NCBI RefSeq assembly: GCF_016597725.1
Contig: NZ_VCGY01000011.1
Location: 59,450 to 123,449, forward strand
Reading direction: 5' to 3'
From: Marinobacter sp. 1-4A
GTDB lineage: Bacteria > Pseudomonadota > Gammaproteobacteria > Pseudomonadales > Oleiphilaceae
Length of the DNA: 64,000 nucleotides
Shown: piece after piece, positions 39,791-50,489 of the stretch
Layout of the letters: each line of letters begins with the position of its first letter
How positions within the stretch are numbered: position 1 is the first letter of the stretch
The notes under the pieces: model-generated
Seen by the model: the letters and a program-made list of their open reading frames with translations, nothing else
Databases searched by the model: none
What the model was told of the DNA's origin: nothing
Position numbers and translations under genes: made by a program

Positions 39791-41145
39791 CAGGCCACCT
39801 CCCCCAGCGACTGAACCTGATTACGGAACTGATCACCTCGGTCGATGTAATCCCGGAACATGTCGAAGCTCGCGCAGGCTGGAGAAAACAAAACTCGGTC
39901 GTTTTCCAGAGCCAACTCCGCAGCCTTCTTCACCGCATCGGCTAAAGATTCTGCGCGATAAATTGGAAGGTCTACGTCTAGAGCGCCCGCAATCCGATCT
40001 GCGTCGCGGCCGATTAACACCACAGCGCGGCAGCAGCACCTAACGGGTTCCGCCAGCTCTGAAAACGCTGCACCCTTGCCATCACCACCGGCAATCAACA
40101 CTAATTTACCGTTACCCTCCGGCACCAAGCTCTTTATAGCGGCAACGGTGGCTCCGGCATTCGTTCCTTTCGAGTCGTTGATGTACTCCACCCCGGCACG
40201 CTTACGCACAAACTCGCAGCGGTGCGGCAACCCGTTGAACTCACGGGCAGCGGCCAGCATGGCGTTCATTGGCAGTCCGGCAGCATGGCCCAAGGCTAAC
40301 GCCGCCATCACATTGCTGAGGTTGTGCCAGCCCACAAGCCTTAGCTCATTGGCATTCAAAAGATTTTCGAACCCAAAGGTTATCCAGATGCCCTGATCGT
40401 CCTCTCGCGTGCTGAACGTTTCCGGGTTAACGCGATTGAACCCGAAACATAAAAACCGCAGGGTATCTCGCGCCATGGGCGTACTCAGTGCGTCATCCAG
40501 ATTCACAATGGCATTTCGGCAACCGTTAAATATTCTCTGCTTTGCTTGGAAGTAAGCCATTTTGTCCGGGTAGCGATCCATATGGTCATCACTAACGTTC
40601 AGTACCGTCGCTGCCAGCGCATTGAGTTCCGAAGTGGTTTCCAATTGGAAGCTGGAGAGCTCTAACACATACAGCTCCGCACCAAGTCCCAGTAAGTCCA
40701 GTGCAGGCGTTCCGATATTCCCGCCAACTTTAACGTTGCGACCAGCGGCCCGAGCCATCTCGCCCAACAAGGTGGTGACGGTGGTCTTCCCATTGGAGCC
40801 AGTGATAGCCACAACGGGCGCATCGGCTGCTTCGGCAAACAAATCTATATCACCCCGTATGCGCGCACCTTGCTCCACTGCATAGGCAATGGCCGGTTCA
40901 GCAATGCTGATTCCCGGGCTTACGATCAACTCATTGAACCCTGCAAACAGTTCTCGGTTGAACGGCCCAAGATAAACCGGGATATTCGGCCACCCGGCAC
41001 GCAGGTCATCTAGGCACGGAGGCGCTTCTCGGCTGTCAGCCACTGCGATATCCCGCCCCTGAGAGGACAGATAGCGCACGCAGGAGAGCCCGGTTTTACC
41101 GAGCCCTACTACTAATGTGCGGCGATCTGACGTGATGACACTCAT
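39790..41145 (-). CDS. murD: UDP-N-acetylmuramoylalanine--D-glutamate ligase
   Basis: MurD adds D-glutamate to UDP-MurNAc-L-alanine. The 451-residue ligase has an N-terminal Rossmann start (VVGLGKTGLSCVRYL), the P-loop GSNGKTTVTTL, and the CEFVRKRAGVEYINDSKGTN segment shared by MurD. It lies 15 bases downstream of mraY and shares one base with ftsW. Confidence 0.99.
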   Translation of the reverse strand: MSVITSDRRTLVVGLGKTGLSCVRYLSSQGRDIAVADSREAPPCLDDLRAGWPNIPVYLGPFNRELFAGFNELIVSPGISIAEPAIAYAVEQGARIRGDIDLFAEAADAPVVAITGSNGKTTVTTLLGEMARAAGRNVKVGGNIGTPALDLLGLGAELYVLELSSFQLETTSELNALAATVLNVSDDHMDRYPDKMAYFQAKQRIFNGCRNAIVNLDDALSTPMARDTLRFLCFGFNRVNPETFSTREDDQGIWITFGFENLLNANELRLVGWHNLSNVMAALALGHAAGLPMNAMLAAAREFNGLPHRCEFVRKRAGVEYINDSKGTNAGATVAAIKSLVPEGNGKLVLIAGGDGKGAAFSELAEPVRCCCRAVVLIGRDADRIAGALDVDLPIYRAESLADAVKKAAELALENDRVLFSPACASFDMFRDYIDRGDQFRNQVQSLGEVA

Positions 41146-41160
41146 AATAAGTCCGCTTTC

Positions 41161-42246
41161 CTATCGCAACTTCAGACTGGCAAGGCCAATCAGAACGAGA
41201 ATGACTGTAATAACCCAGAAACGCACAATCACTCGCGGCTCCGGCCAGCCCTTAAGCTCAAAGTGGTGATGCAAGGGCGCCATCCGGAAAATCCGACGTC
41301 CGGTCAACCGGAATGAAGCCACCTGTAGAATCACCGACACCGTCTCCATCACGAACACGCCGCCCATAATGAAGAGAATGATTTCCTGTCGCACGATCAC
41401 CGCTACCACACCAAGTGCTGCACCGAGTGCCAATGCACCAACATCGCCCATGAAGACTTGAGCGGGATAGGTGTTGAACCAAAGAAAACCAAGCCCGGCG
41501 CCGACCAGCGCCCCGCAGAACACAATAAGCTCGCCGGTGCCGGGCAAGTGCGGTATCAACAGATAATTCGCAAACTGCACGTTACCGGACACATACGCGA
41601 AGATGCCCAGTGCGCCAGCGACCATGACCGTGGGCATAATTGCGAGGCCATCCAAGCCATCGGTCAGATTCACGGCATTGCTGCTGCCGACAATCACGAA
41701 ATAGGTCAGCAGGATAAAGAGCACAGGGCCAAGAGTCAGCGAGACGTTTTTCAAGAACGGCAGGTAAAGCGATGTTTCCTGGGGCAAAGCAGAGCTGAAA
41801 TAGAGCACGATGGCTGCGGCAGCGCCGATCAGCGACTGCCAAAAATACTTCCAACGTGCAGGCAAACCGCGTGGGTTGCGCTCGACCACTTTACGGTAAT
41901 CATCAACCCAGCCAACCGCGCCGAATAGCATGGTGACCAATAAGGTGACCCACACATAACGATTGGAGAGATCAGCCCAGAGCAGCGTGGTTATGCCTAT
42001 AGATACTAAAATCAGCGCGCCACCCATAGTGGGGGTGCCAGCTTTGCTGAGGTGTGTTTGGGGGCCGTCATCGCGAATCGCCTGACCTATCTGGTATTGG
42101 CTCAATTTACGAATCATCAAAGGGCCGATAACCAAAGAGATCAGCAGGGCTGTCAAAGTGCCCAGAATCCCGCGCACGGTTAGGTACTGAAACACCGTCA
42201 GTGCCGAGAAATATTGTGATAGAACCTCTGTTAGCCAGAGCAGCAT
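41161..42246 (-). CDS. mraY: Phospho-N-acetylmuramoyl-pentapeptide-transferase
   Basis: MraY transfers phospho-MurNAc-pentapeptide to undecaprenyl phosphate, forming lipid I. The 361-residue protein has about ten membrane helices with the catalytic motifs [18 protein letters not shown] and [10 protein letters not shown], and the [13 protein letters not shown] segment. It overlaps the end of murF by 16 bases. Its carrier substrate comes from the Dxs-IspA pathway, also encoded in this window. Confidence 0.99.
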   Translation of the reverse strand: MLLWLTEVLSQYFSALTVFQYLTVRGILGTLTALLISLVIGPLMIRKLSQYQIGQAIRDDGPQTHLSKAGTPTMGGALILVSIGITTLLWADLSNRYVWVTLLVTMLFGAVGWVDDYRKVVERNPRGLPARWKYFWQSLIGAAAAIVLYFSSALPQETSLYLPFLKNVSLTLGPVLFILLTYFVIVGSSNAVNLTDGLDGLAIMPTVMVAGALGIFAYVSGNVQFANYLLIPHLPGTGELIVFCGALVGAGLGFLWFNTYPAQVFMGDVGALALGAALGVVAVIVRQEIILFIMGGVFVMETVSVILQVASFRLTGRRIFRMAPLHHHFELKGWPEPRVIVRFWVITVILVLIGLASLKLR

Positions 42247-43634
42247 GCGTTATTCACCTTGTTTTTGATCCCTTCCACCACGAGATCCATGGCAGAACTT
42301 CTGGACCCTTTCACCAGCACCGTCATGGCTGGATGGTTCGTGCTAACGATGGCCTGTATGGCCTCGTCGTGTGTTTGATACATCTCGGTTGAGGCCCCAA
42401 ACCCTTCCGCATAGCCGTCGCAACCGGCACCCACCGTCAGCAGACGATCAATACCAAGCTCGGCAGCATAGGCCCCTACTTCGCTGTGCAACTTGCGCGC
42501 AGTTGGCCCCAACTCTCCCATAGCCCCAAAAACCGCTACCTGTTTACCTTCACGTTTTACAAGCACATTTAAAGCAGCTTTCATGGAGGCTGGGTTGGCG
42601 TTGTAACTGTCATCAATTACCGTCAACTCTCCAGTCAAGTTGATAACCTGCAAACGTCCGCTAACCGGTTGCATGGCTGCCAACCCTTCGGTGATGGCAA
42701 CATCTGTTGCGCCCAACTCCCGTGTTGCCGCAATGGCGAGTAGGATGTTGGTTACGTTGTGGTCGCCCTCCAAAGGCTGGGCTATCCTGCAAGACCAACC
42801 GTCCGGCCCGGTCATAGACACCTCAGGCTTGGCACCTTTCGACTGAGCTACAACTGCCTTGTAGTCCGCATCGGCGAGGCCAATACGGCTGACGCTTACC
42901 ACTCTGCGTTTGCCCGCACGAGCAAGCCATTGGTTAAACGCGGGGTCATCCCGATTCAGGACCACCAACCCGGCATCTGCAACGCCCTCTATAATTTCGC
43001 CCTTGGCCTGCACGATATTCTCGTAACTACCAAAGCCTTCCAAATGCGCTTGACCCGCGTTCGTAAGAATTACAACCTCAGGCTTGGTGATTGCGACTGT
43101 ATGGGCAATTTCTCCAATTCCGCTGGCTCCCAGCTCGATAACACCGTATTGATGCTCCGGATTTAGGCCGAAAAGAGTCAGTGGCACACCAATGTGATTG
43201 TTCAGATTGCCTCGGGTCGCAAGTGTTTGGCCCATTTGCATCAGAATGGCGGCCGCAAGTTCCTTCACTGTGGTTTTGCCACTGCTACCGGTGATGGCAA
43301 TCAGCCTTGCATCACTTTCATTCCGATTGCCTGCCGCCAGCCTCGCCAAGGCATCCACGGTATTGGCAACCACCAACTGAGGCATACCGGAACTGCTATC
43401 GACTGCGTCGGCCTGAGCATCAACCACGGCACCGCTTGCACCGAGTTTCTGCGCAGCCTGCAAAAATTTATGGCCATCAAAATTCTCACCACGCAGAGCC
43501 ACAAACAAATCGCCGGCTTTTAAAGTGCGTGTATCTGTGGACACTCCAGAGAACTGAACCGTTTCCAGCTCGTGGAATGCGCTTGTGGCGCCAGTAAAAC
43601 GCACCGCTTCGGCGAGAGAGAAGGCACGTATCAT
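42231..43634 (-). CDS. murF: UDP-MurNAc-tripeptide--D-alanyl-D-alanine ligase
   Basis: MurF adds the D-Ala-D-Ala made by Ddl to the UDP-MurNAc-tripeptide. The 467-residue ligase has the P-loop [11 protein letters not shown], the family [15 protein letters not shown] motif and an N-terminal substrate domain with [16 protein letters not shown]. It starts inside the last four bases of murE (ATGA) and overlaps mraY by 16 bases. Confidence 0.99.
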   Translation of the reverse strand: MIRAFSLAEAVRFTGATSAFHELETVQFSGVSTDTRTLKAGDLFVALRGENFDGHKFLQAAQKLGASGAVVDAQADAVDSSSGMPQLVVANTVDALARLAAGNRNESDARLIAITGSSGKTTVKELAAAILMQMGQTLATRGNLNNHIGVPLTLFGLNPEHQYGVIELGASGIGEIAHTVAITKPEVVILTNAGQAHLEGFGSYENIVQAKGEIIEGVADAGLVVLNRDDPAFNQWLARAGKRRVVSVSRIGLADADYKAVVAQSKGAKPEVSMTGPDGWSCRIAQPLEGDHNVTNILLAIAATRELGATDVAITEGLAAMQPVSGRLQVINLTGELTVIDDSYNANPASMKAALNVLVKREGKQVAVFGAMGELGPTARKLHSEVGAYAAELGIDRLLTVGAGCDGYAEGFGASTEMYQTHDEAIQAIVSTNHPAMTVLVKGSRSSAMDLVVEGIKNKVNNACCSG

Positions 43635-45115
43635 GGCTCGCCTCCTTCAAGCTTGAACGCTTGACGCACATGCGCCGCATCACTGAAAGGAAACTTTTGG
43701 CCAGCAATCTCCTGCCAAGACTCATGGCCTTTTCCGGCGATAAGAACTAGATCATCTGGTTTTGCCATGCTAATTGCGAAACGGATTGCCTCAGCACGAT
43801 CGTGAATAACAGTTGCCGCATCCGGGCGCGAGAAGCCAACTAGAATATCCCGCACAATGTTTACTGGGCTTTCTGTTCTGGGGTTGTCATCCGTAACAAC
43901 AATAACATCGGCACTCTGTTCCGCCTCCTTCGCCATTTCTGGCCGCTTGCCGCTGTCCCGATCGCCGCCGCAACCGAACACGCAGATCAACCTGCCTGTG
44001 ACGTGAGGGCGTAGTGCGGCTAAAGCATTTGCCAACGCATCCGGTGTATGGGCGTAATCCACTACTGCGCGAGCGCCACCCGCCCCAGAGAAACGTTCAA
44101 GCCGGCCGGGTGGTGGAGCCAGCAGTTTCACCGCGTGCTGCACCTGTTCAACCGTCGCACCCAACGTCATTGCCGTAGCAATTGCCGCGAGCACGTTGCT
44201 GGCGTTGAAGCTCCCCATAAGAGGCGCCGAAAAACTAAAGAGGCCCCACTCACCATCCACTAACGCATCAAAGCCGTCGTCTGTGGGGTGAAACTCTTTT
44301 AGCCACAGTTCCATTTCGGATTCGTGTAGGCTATAGCGAATGCGATCGCATTTACCTTCAAGCTTTTCGTAGAGCTGACGGCCGAAGGGGTCATCAAAAT
44401 TGATCACGGAAAAATGCACGTCCTCCCGCTCGAACAGACGTGCTTTGGCCGCTCCGTAGGACTCCATTGAGCCGTGATAGTCCAGATGATCTCGCGTCAA
44501 ATTAGTGAACACAGCACCGGTTATAGATAAGCCGTCTACACGCCCTTGATCCAGACCGTGGGAAGATACTTCCATTGCAGCCGCACGACCGCCACTGGAG
44601 AGAATGCCTGATAAGGCTCGATTGATTTGAACGGCATCCGGTGTGGTATGGCTCGCCTCGTGCAAAGCACCGGGCATGCCATAACCCAGAGTTCCTAGAA
44701 CCCCGCAAGGTGTGCCTGCCTGTTGTAACAGTTGGGCAATGTAATGGCTAACGGAGGTTTTACCATTGGTACCTGTAACACCGATCAATCGTAATCGACG
44801 CGATGGGTGTTCATAAAAACGGGCAGCAAGCTTTCCCAACGACTTTCGCAGTTGTGCTACAGGTACAATCAGGGCTCCGTGATGCTCTCGACACTCACCA
44901 CCGTTTTCCGACTCCAGCAACACAACCGTCGCGCCTGCCTTTATCGCCTCATCCACATAGTGGTCAGCTGGTGTGGCTGATCCGGCCAAGGCAATGAAGG
45001 CTTCACCTGCCCGTATCTTGCGGCTATCCGTCTGCAACCCATGGATTGTCACATCAAAAACTGAAGGCAAAGGGGCAAAACCTTGCAACAAAGTGCTCAG
45101 AGACGTTATGCACAT
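43631..45115 (-). CDS. murE: UDP-MurNAc-L-Ala-D-Glu--2,6-diaminopimelate ligase
   Basis: MurE adds the third residue of the stem peptide. The 494-residue protein has the P-loop GTNGKTSVSHY and the DNPRTESP motif that marks specificity for meso-diaminopimelate rather than lysine, fitting a Gram-negative wall. The ATG at 45115 was chosen because GGTGAG lies just upstream and the extra upstream frame only overlaps ftsI. The gap to ftsI is four bases; the 3' end overlaps murF by four. Confidence 0.99.
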   Translation of the reverse strand: MCITSLSTLLQGFAPLPSVFDVTIHGLQTDSRKIRAGEAFIALAGSATPADHYVDEAIKAGATVVLLESENGGECREHHGALIVPVAQLRKSLGKLAARFYEHPSRRLRLIGVTGTNGKTSVSHYIAQLLQQAGTPCGVLGTLGYGMPGALHEASHTTPDAVQINRALSGILSSGGRAAAMEVSSHGLDQGRVDGLSITGAVFTNLTRDHLDYHGSMESYGAAKARLFEREDVHFSVINFDDPFGRQLYEKLEGKCDRIRYSLHESEMELWLKEFHPTDDGFDALVDGEWGLFSFSAPLMGSFNASNVLAAIATAMTLGATVEQVQHAVKLLAPPPGRLERFSGAGGARAVVDYAHTPDALANALAALRPHVTGRLICVFGCGGDRDSGKRPEMAKEAEQSADVIVVTDDNPRTESPVNIVRDILVGFSRPDAATVIHDRAEAIRFAISMAKPDDLVLIAGKGHESWQEIAGQKFPFSDAAHVRQAFKLEGGEP

Positions 45116-45119
45116 AGGC

Positions 45120-46859
45120 TCACCCCCGCTCCCCGATGCGTACCTGCTGCTGACCCGTCGTGCCAACTTCAAGTTCTGGTTTAACATTTAAAAGGCGAAG
45201 GGCATCACTCATCACCCGGGAGAACACGGGCGCAGCTACCTCACCGCCGTAATACTCGCCAGACTGAGGTGCGTCTACCGCCACAACCGTCACTATTCTG
45301 GGGTTATCGATGGGGGCCATGCCGGCAAAAATCGCCTTGTATTGACTGTCCTCGTAACCTTGAGCACCAACCAAATGAACTGTTCCGGTTTTGCCCCCAG
45401 CGCTATAAAATCCCGGCTGGGCGCGCTTACCAGACCCTCTGGCAACGACCTCTCCCAGCATGGCTCGAACATCGCTGGTTACCTGCTCGGAGAGCACCCT
45501 CTCGCCAACGGGTTTTTCATTTAACTTCATCAAGCTTAGTGGGTACCGCACACCGCCATTGGCAAGAACCATATAGGCTTGGGCCAACTGCAGCGCATTG
45601 ACACTCATCCCGTAACCGTATGAAAGAGTTGCCTCTTCGGAAGGGCGCCACTTGGGCCTTGCTGGCAAAACACCAACGGCCTCGCCCGGGAATCCGATCC
45701 CGGTGGGTTGGCCAAATCCAAGCCGTGCGTAAAGGTTGCGAATCGTGTCACCACCCAACTCCGAGGCAATTTTGCTGATGCCTACGTTGCTGGACTTGAC
45801 GATGATATCGGTGAGGCTAATAACGCCGTAATTCCGGTAATCGCGAATCGTAAACCGGCCAAATCGCCGGTAGCCGGGCGACGTATCAATAGTTGCGTTC
45901 ACCGAATACAGCCCTGACTCTAATGCAGCGGCCATTGAAATTGGCTTCATGGTGGAGCCGGGTTCAAACAAATCAGTGATGGCTTTGTTGCGGAGATTTT
46001 CCGATGCGAACTGACTGCGGTCGTTAGGGTTATAAGACCCCTGGTTGACCATTGCCAGAACCTCTCCGGTCTCAACATCCAACATAACGAGGGTGCCACC
46101 ACGCGCTTTATGGGCGCTGACAACCGCTTTAAGCTCGCGATACGCGAGATACTGGAGGCGAAGGTCGATGCTAAGCTCAAGGTTATGGCCCGGGGCAGCA
46201 TCCCGAATCAGCGTTAAATCTTTAATGATCCGCCCGCGATTATCTTTTAGAACACGCTTGCGGCCGGATTCGCCGGATAGCCAGTCGTTATAAGCAAGCT
46301 CCATTCCTTCCTGACCGCGCTCATCAATATTGGTAAACCCCACCACATGTGCAGTTACCTCGCCAGCCGGGTAGTAGCGACGGTATTCCTGGCGCGTATA
46401 AATCCCAGGAATATCCAAATCCATGGCTTTTGCAGCCAGACCCGGCTGCACTTTTCTGCGCAGGTAAATGAACTCTCGCTCTGCGTATGCCGCAAGGCGC
46501 TCGCGCAGCCGCGCTTCGCTAATATCCAGCACCCGTGCCAAATTCGCCAGGCGCGGCTCGGCGGGATCTGTTTCCGAAGGGTTGGCCCAGAGTGTTTGTA
46601 CCGGTGTGCTTACCGCCAGCGGTTCGCCATAACGATCGGTAACGACACCACGGTGGGCGTCGATGGTCTCCACACGAATCGTGCGTACATCACCCTGTTT
46701 GCGCAGAAAATCGTTATCTACAACGTGTAGGTCAACCAAACGCCAGCCAATCACAAGAACAACAGCCAGAAATACACCCAGCACGAAGCCAAAGCGCCAA
46801 GCCTTTAAGCCCGCCGCCAACTTTTGGCTTAATGTTCTTACTGATTCCTGACTGGACAA
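45120..46859 (-). CDS. ftsI: Peptidoglycan transpeptidase FtsI (PBP3)
   Basis: FtsI cross-links septal peptidoglycan as the partner of FtsW. The 579-residue class B PBP has a cytoplasmic N-terminus, one membrane helix (about 24-46), a pedestal domain and a transpeptidase domain with the catalytic SxxK (EPGSTMKPIS), SSN (KSSNVGISK) and KTG (GGKTGTVHLV) motifs. It follows ftsL after a 29-base gap and precedes murE. Confidence 0.99.
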   Translation of the reverse strand: MSSQESVRTLSQKLAAGLKAWRFGFVLGVFLAVVLVIGWRLVDLHVVDNDFLRKQGDVRTIRVETIDAHRGVVTDRYGEPLAVSTPVQTLWANPSETDPAEPRLANLARVLDISEARLRERLAAYAEREFIYLRRKVQPGLAAKAMDLDIPGIYTRQEYRRYYPAGEVTAHVVGFTNIDERGQEGMELAYNDWLSGESGRKRVLKDNRGRIIKDLTLIRDAAPGHNLELSIDLRLQYLAYRELKAVVSAHKARGGTLVMLDVETGEVLAMVNQGSYNPNDRSQFASENLRNKAITDLFEPGSTMKPISMAAALESGLYSVNATIDTSPGYRRFGRFTIRDYRNYGVISLTDIIVKSSNVGISKIASELGGDTIRNLYARLGFGQPTGIGFPGEAVGVLPARPKWRPSEEATLSYGYGMSVNALQLAQAYMVLANGGVRYPLSLMKLNEKPVGERVLSEQVTSDVRAMLGEVVARGSGKRAQPGFYSAGGKTGTVHLVGAQGYEDSQYKAIFAGMAPIDNPRIVTVVAVDAPQSGEYYGGEVAAPVFSRVMSDALRLLNVKPELEVGTTGQQQVRIGERG

Positions 46860-46888
46860 TCAGATCACCCCAAGGTTATTTTCGTAAA

Positions 46889-47299
46889 CTACCGGGACGC
46901 CAGCGGTGACATCAAAGGCACCAAGACAATATCTTGACGCCCCGGCGCTACCATGTTGAAACGTTCTGCTGCGAGCTTCTCTACGCGACCGTGGCCACCC
47001 ATTGCGCTTTGCTCCAAAAGCAACTGGCTCCACTCGGCCTGAAAACTGTCCCGCTCCGCCTGTAGTTGAGACAGCGTGTTAAAGAGAGTCCGGTTCTGAT
47101 GACTACTTACAACTACGCCGATAGCAGAACCGACAAGCAGCGCTGCCAGAACCAGAGATATCAGAACTTTTGTCTGCCGCGTGGCATCGAAAACCCGACG
47201 CGAGATCCGGACGGCAGCAACAACGCCTTCGCGAACCTTTTCCTTGTTTAACTTTGCCGGCTTAACTTCCGGCTCTATAGCAACAGCGCCCATGATCAT
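46889..47299 (-). CDS. ftsL: Cell division protein FtsL
   Basis: FtsL is a small bitopic divisome protein that pairs with FtsB and FtsQ and activates FtsWI. The 136-residue protein has a basic cytoplasmic N-terminus, one membrane helix (about 44-66) and a periplasmic coiled coil with [20 protein letters not shown]. Identification relies on size, topology and position between rsmH and ftsI. It overlaps the rsmH stop by four bases; an ATG six bases further in is an alternative start. Confidence 0.94.
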   Translation of the reverse strand: MIMGAVAIEPEVKPAKLNKEKVREGVVAAVRISRRVFDATRQTKVLISLVLAALLVGSAIGVVVSSHQNRTLFNTLSQLQAERDSFQAEWSQLLLEQSAMGGHGRVEKLAAERFNMVAPGRQDIVLVPLMSPLASR

Positions 47300-48282
47300 G
47301 CGCTCCCTTTTGGTGATGCTTGTTGATTGTCGATACGCTCCAGAACACGCATAACAGCGCTGCGGGCACGAACGTTCTCACTAACCTCGCCCGCACCGGC
47401 TTTACTGGCTTTACCTATCAACCTAAAGTCCGAAGCTTCCTGCGCAGCTGTCACCGGAATGCCCTTGGGCAGCCGTGGACCGCGAGCCAGATCTCGCATA
47501 AAACGCTTCACTAAACGGTCTTCCAAAGAGTGAAAGCTGATCACAACCAGCCGCCCACCCGGTGCCAGTCGGTCAACCGCCCCCTGCAACCCGACCTCAA
47601 GATCTTCCAGTTCGCGATTAATAAAGATGCGAAACGCCTGAAACGTTCGGGTTGCCGGGTGCTTGTGCTTCTCTTTTTTAGGAACTGCCTCACTGACCAA
47701 CGCCGCCAATTGCAGCGTAGTTTCGATAGGTGCTTCTTTGCGGCGCTCGATAATCGAACGTGCAATTCGGCGACCGAAGCGCTCCTCGCCATAACGAAAG
47801 ATCACATCCGCAATTTCACTCTCATCCGCATACGCCAGCCACTCTGCTGCACTTGGGGATTGCTGCGGATTCATTCGCATATCGAGCGGGCCGTCGCGCA
47901 TAAAGCTGAAACCTCTCGACGCGTCATCCAACTGGGGTGACGACACACCAAGATCCATCAGCACTCCATTAACCTTTTCCCAGCCTGCCTCCGATACCGC
48001 GCGACTCATTTCCGCAAAGGAGCCATGGAAATAGCTGAAACGGGAGTCGCCTGCTGCAAGCTCTTCGGCTACGCGTATAGCCTCGGGATCTTTATCGATG
48101 CCGAGCAACTTACCAGAAGCGCCCAAGCGCCCAAGAACGAGCTGACTATGTCCACCACGGCCAAAAGTTGCGTCTATATACTTGCCGGCGGGGTCGCTGA
48201 CCAGATAGTCGACCGCCGAATCCAGAAGCACCGAGCGATGGGAAAACTCCGCTCCCGCCTCCGGCTTGCGATCAGAGGTCAT
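47296..48282 (-). CDS. rsmH: 16S rRNA (cytosine(1402)-N4)-methyltransferase
   Basis: RsmH (MraW) methylates N4 of C1402 in the decoding centre of 16S rRNA; RsmI, encoded at 49454, adds the 2'-O-methyl to the same nucleotide. The 328-residue protein shows the SAM-binding [15 protein letters not shown] and the family motifs [19 protein letters not shown] and [16 protein letters not shown]. It overlaps mraZ and ftsL by four bases each (ATGA). Confidence 0.98.
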   Translation of the reverse strand: MTSDRKPEAGAEFSHRSVLLDSAVDYLVSDPAGKYIDATFGRGGHSQLVLGRLGASGKLLGIDKDPEAIRVAEELAAGDSRFSYFHGSFAEMSRAVSEAGWEKVNGVLMDLGVSSPQLDDASRGFSFMRDGPLDMRMNPQQSPSAAEWLAYADESEIADVIFRYGEERFGRRIARSIIERRKEAPIETTLQLAALVSEAVPKKEKHKHPATRTFQAFRIFINRELEDLEVGLQGAVDRLAPGGRLVVISFHSLEDRLVKRFMRDLARGPRLPKGIPVTAAQEASDFRLIGKASKAGAGEVSENVRARSAVMRVLERIDNQQASPKGSA

Positions 48283-48731
48283 AGGGAAAGCGCCTCCATC
48301 TCTGGCGGCATATCTTCATCGCCTGGGGACTCATCAAGCCATGCAAACCAGCGTTCCTCACTCCACAGTTCCAATTTTTTACCCTGCCCGATCAGCATTA
48401 GCTTTTTTTCAAGGTGGGCATAGCTGCGAAGTGTGGGAGGAACCAGAATGCGACCGGCGGAATCCATCTCCATGGGTGCTGCATTACCCAGCAACAAACG
48501 CTGCAAGCGCCGCGCTATCTTATTCATGTTTGGAAGCGCCTCGATTTTGGGGCGGAGGATCTCCCACTCGGGCTCTGGATAGACCAGCAAGCAACGCTCA
48601 TCTCCGTCATTCGCCGTCAATACAATGCGCCCACCACAAACCTGCGCGAGACCTTCGCGCACCTTGGTGGGGATCGCCAAGCGACCCTTTGCGTCCATAT
48701 TGATGGCATGACTGCCGAGAAAATTGCTCAT
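48279..48731 (-). CDS. mraZ: Transcriptional regulator MraZ
   Basis: MraZ is the first gene of the dcw operon and represses its own promoter in E. coli by binding repeated boxes upstream. The 150-residue protein contains the two AbrB-like swapped-hairpin repeats, each with the family motif ([18 protein letters not shown] and [18 protein letters not shown]). Four 10-bp-spaced boxes lie upstream at 48759-48792. The stop overlaps rsmH by ATGA. Confidence 0.98.
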   Translation of the reverse strand: MSNFLGSHAINMDAKGRLAIPTKVREGLAQVCGGRIVLTANDGDERCLLVYPEPEWEILRPKIEALPNMNKIARRLQRLLLGNAAPMEMDSAGRILVPPTLRSYAHLEKKLMLIGQGKKLELWSEERWFAWLDESPGDEDMPPEMEALSL

Positions 48732-48758
48732 CTACGCTGTCTCTGGGGACTCGAAAAC

Positions 48759-48792
48759 CACAAATAACCACTACACACCACTTTTTCCCACT
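48759..48792 (-). promoter_or_regulatory. Candidate MraZ operator, four GTGG boxes at 10-bp period
   Basis: On the minus strand GTGG occurs four times at exact 10-bp spacing (plus-strand CCAC at 48759, 48769, 48779 and 48789), between the mraZ -10 and its start codon. MraZ is known to bind tandem TGGGN-type boxes of 10-bp period, one helical turn. The copy nearest the promoter reads GTGGG; the other three read GTGGT. Confidence 0.82.
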
Positions 48793-48800
48793 TGTGCACA

Positions 48801-48829
48801 CTATAGAAACACGCAATTCACAATGCAAG
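48801..48829 (-). promoter_or_regulatory. Sigma-70-type promoter of the mraZ/dcw operon
   Basis: TTGCAT and TATAGT are separated by exactly 17 bases on the minus strand. The predicted start is just upstream of the four MraZ boxes, so bound MraZ would cover the start region. Confidence 0.75.
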
Positions 48830-49039
48830 CGCCGTAAACAGCGTCGCTCTCGGGAAAGTTCCTTTTATGACAATAGGTTACAGCGGTTAACGCGAGCCAG
48901 AAATGACATTACGGAAAAGAAAAGAAGGAAAATCAAACACCTGCAAAAATGTCTGGAGAAAACAAGTGAGGTGTAAGATTTTTTGGCTATAAGAAGCCGG
49001 TTGTGAGAATAAACACATTTATTCAGTAGAGAAAAAGAT
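48830..49039. other. A-rich spacer between rnpB and the mraZ promoter, no gene seen
   Basis: About 210 bases hold no supported gene. The only structure seen is a short AT-only hairpin (AATAAA-CACA-TTTATT, 49008-49023) and a T run immediately after the rnpB end on the minus strand; neither is a convincing terminator. Confidence 0.6.
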
Positions 49040-49399
<360 letters not shown>

Positions 49400-49403
49400 C
49401 GTG

Positions 49404-49432
49404 ACCATACTCCTGCACCACGCACCATGCAA
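49404..49432 (-). promoter_or_regulatory. Sigma-70-type promoter of rnpB
   Basis: TTGCAT and TATGGT with a 17-base spacer end about five bases before the first base of helix P1 on the minus strand. The -35 and spacer length are identical to those of the mraZ promoter. Confidence 0.72.
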
Positions 49433-49453
49433 GGAAAAGCACAGGCGAGAAAG

Positions 49454-50296
49454 TCAGCCCTCACTATCTTTTAGCTCCAAGGCGCGCTGATACAACTGAT
49501 TTTTACTCAGGCCACTCACGCCAGAAGCGATCTTCGCCGCCTTTTTCAGAGGCAACTCTGCCATCAAAAGGCCTAGCAAATGATCGACATCGAGCTCACC
49601 TGACATTAAGCCCGCCTCAGCCTTTTCTGCTCCCTTTACCATGACCACAAACTCGCCACGACTGCCATGAGGGTCTTCTGTTAATGCAGCATGTACATCA
49701 GCAGCCTCTCCGGAATAAAAAGTCTCAAAAGTTTTGGTAATCTCCCGACCCAGCACAACCTCACGCTGCACTCCCATTACCTCCGAGATATCCAAAACTG
49801 TACTCAATATACGGTGGGGAGACTCGTAAAAAACAAGTGTCGCCACCTCCTTCCGAAGCTCATCCAAAACTGCTCGTCTGCCAGCACGTTTCGCTGGCAG
49901 GAAGCCCACAAACAGAAACCGATCAGTGGGAAGGCCAGCTGCGCTCAAAGCGGCAACCAAAGCGCAGGGGCCCGGAATCGGGCTCACTTGAACGCCCGCT
50001 ACTCTGGCTTCGCGAACCAACACATAGCCCGGATCGGAAATAAGCGGTGTACCGGCATCCGAAATCAACGCAACATCAGCCCCATCCAGCAACTGCCCCA
50101 GTATATTCTGGACCCTATCGCGCTCGTTATGGTCATGGAGCGCAATCATTGGCTTGCTGATACCGAGATGTTCCATGAGCCGCCCACTGTGCCGCGTATC
50201 CTCTGCAGCAATAACATCCACGCTTGAGAGAACTTTTACCGCGCGCGGGGAAAGATCTTCTAAGTTACCGATAGGTGTGGCGACGATGTAGAGCAT
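49454..50296 (-). CDS. rsmI: 16S rRNA (cytidine(1402)-2'-O)-methyltransferase
   Basis: RsmI 2'-O-methylates C1402 of 16S rRNA, complementing RsmH. The 280-residue tetrapyrrole-methylase-fold protein starts MLYIVATPIGNLEDLS and contains AAEDTRHSGRLMEHL, ALISDAGTPLISDPG and LVFYESPHRI. The ATG at 50296 begins exactly at the family core; a TTG at 50356 with a GAGG ribosome-binding site would add 20 residues, and E. coli RsmI has a similar short extension, so the start is uncertain. It is divergent from lpoA, with which it is commonly paired. Confidence 0.96.
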   Translation of the reverse strand: MLYIVATPIGNLEDLSPRAVKVLSSVDVIAAEDTRHSGRLMEHLGISKPMIALHDHNERDRVQNILGQLLDGADVALISDAGTPLISDPGYVLVREARVAGVQVSPIPGPCALVAALSAAGLPTDRFLFVGFLPAKRAGRRAVLDELRKEVATLVFYESPHRILSTVLDISEVMGVQREVVLGREITKTFETFYSGEAADVHAALTEDPHGSRGEFVVMVKGAEKAEAGLMSGELDVDHLLGLLMAELPLKKAAKIASGVSGLSKNQLYQRALELKDSEG

Positions 50297-50489
50297 TCCT
50301 CGCTTACCACCTGACTTTATTACCTGCCTAGCAGATTGACCCGTTTCGGATTTCAAAATGTGAGCCTCGAATGAAGAGACGGCGCCACCATGACACCTGC
50401 GTCATGTGAATTAGCCCGGGAGCTGTTAAACTTGCCACCATCAGATCGGTGCCACAAGCCCCAAAACCCCGGAATCTATAGAGCTTGCC

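Noticed and set aside
49008..49023. AT-only hairpin AATAAA-CACA-TTTATT after rnpB, considered as terminator
   Set aside because: Six A/T pairs make a weak stem and there is no following T run.
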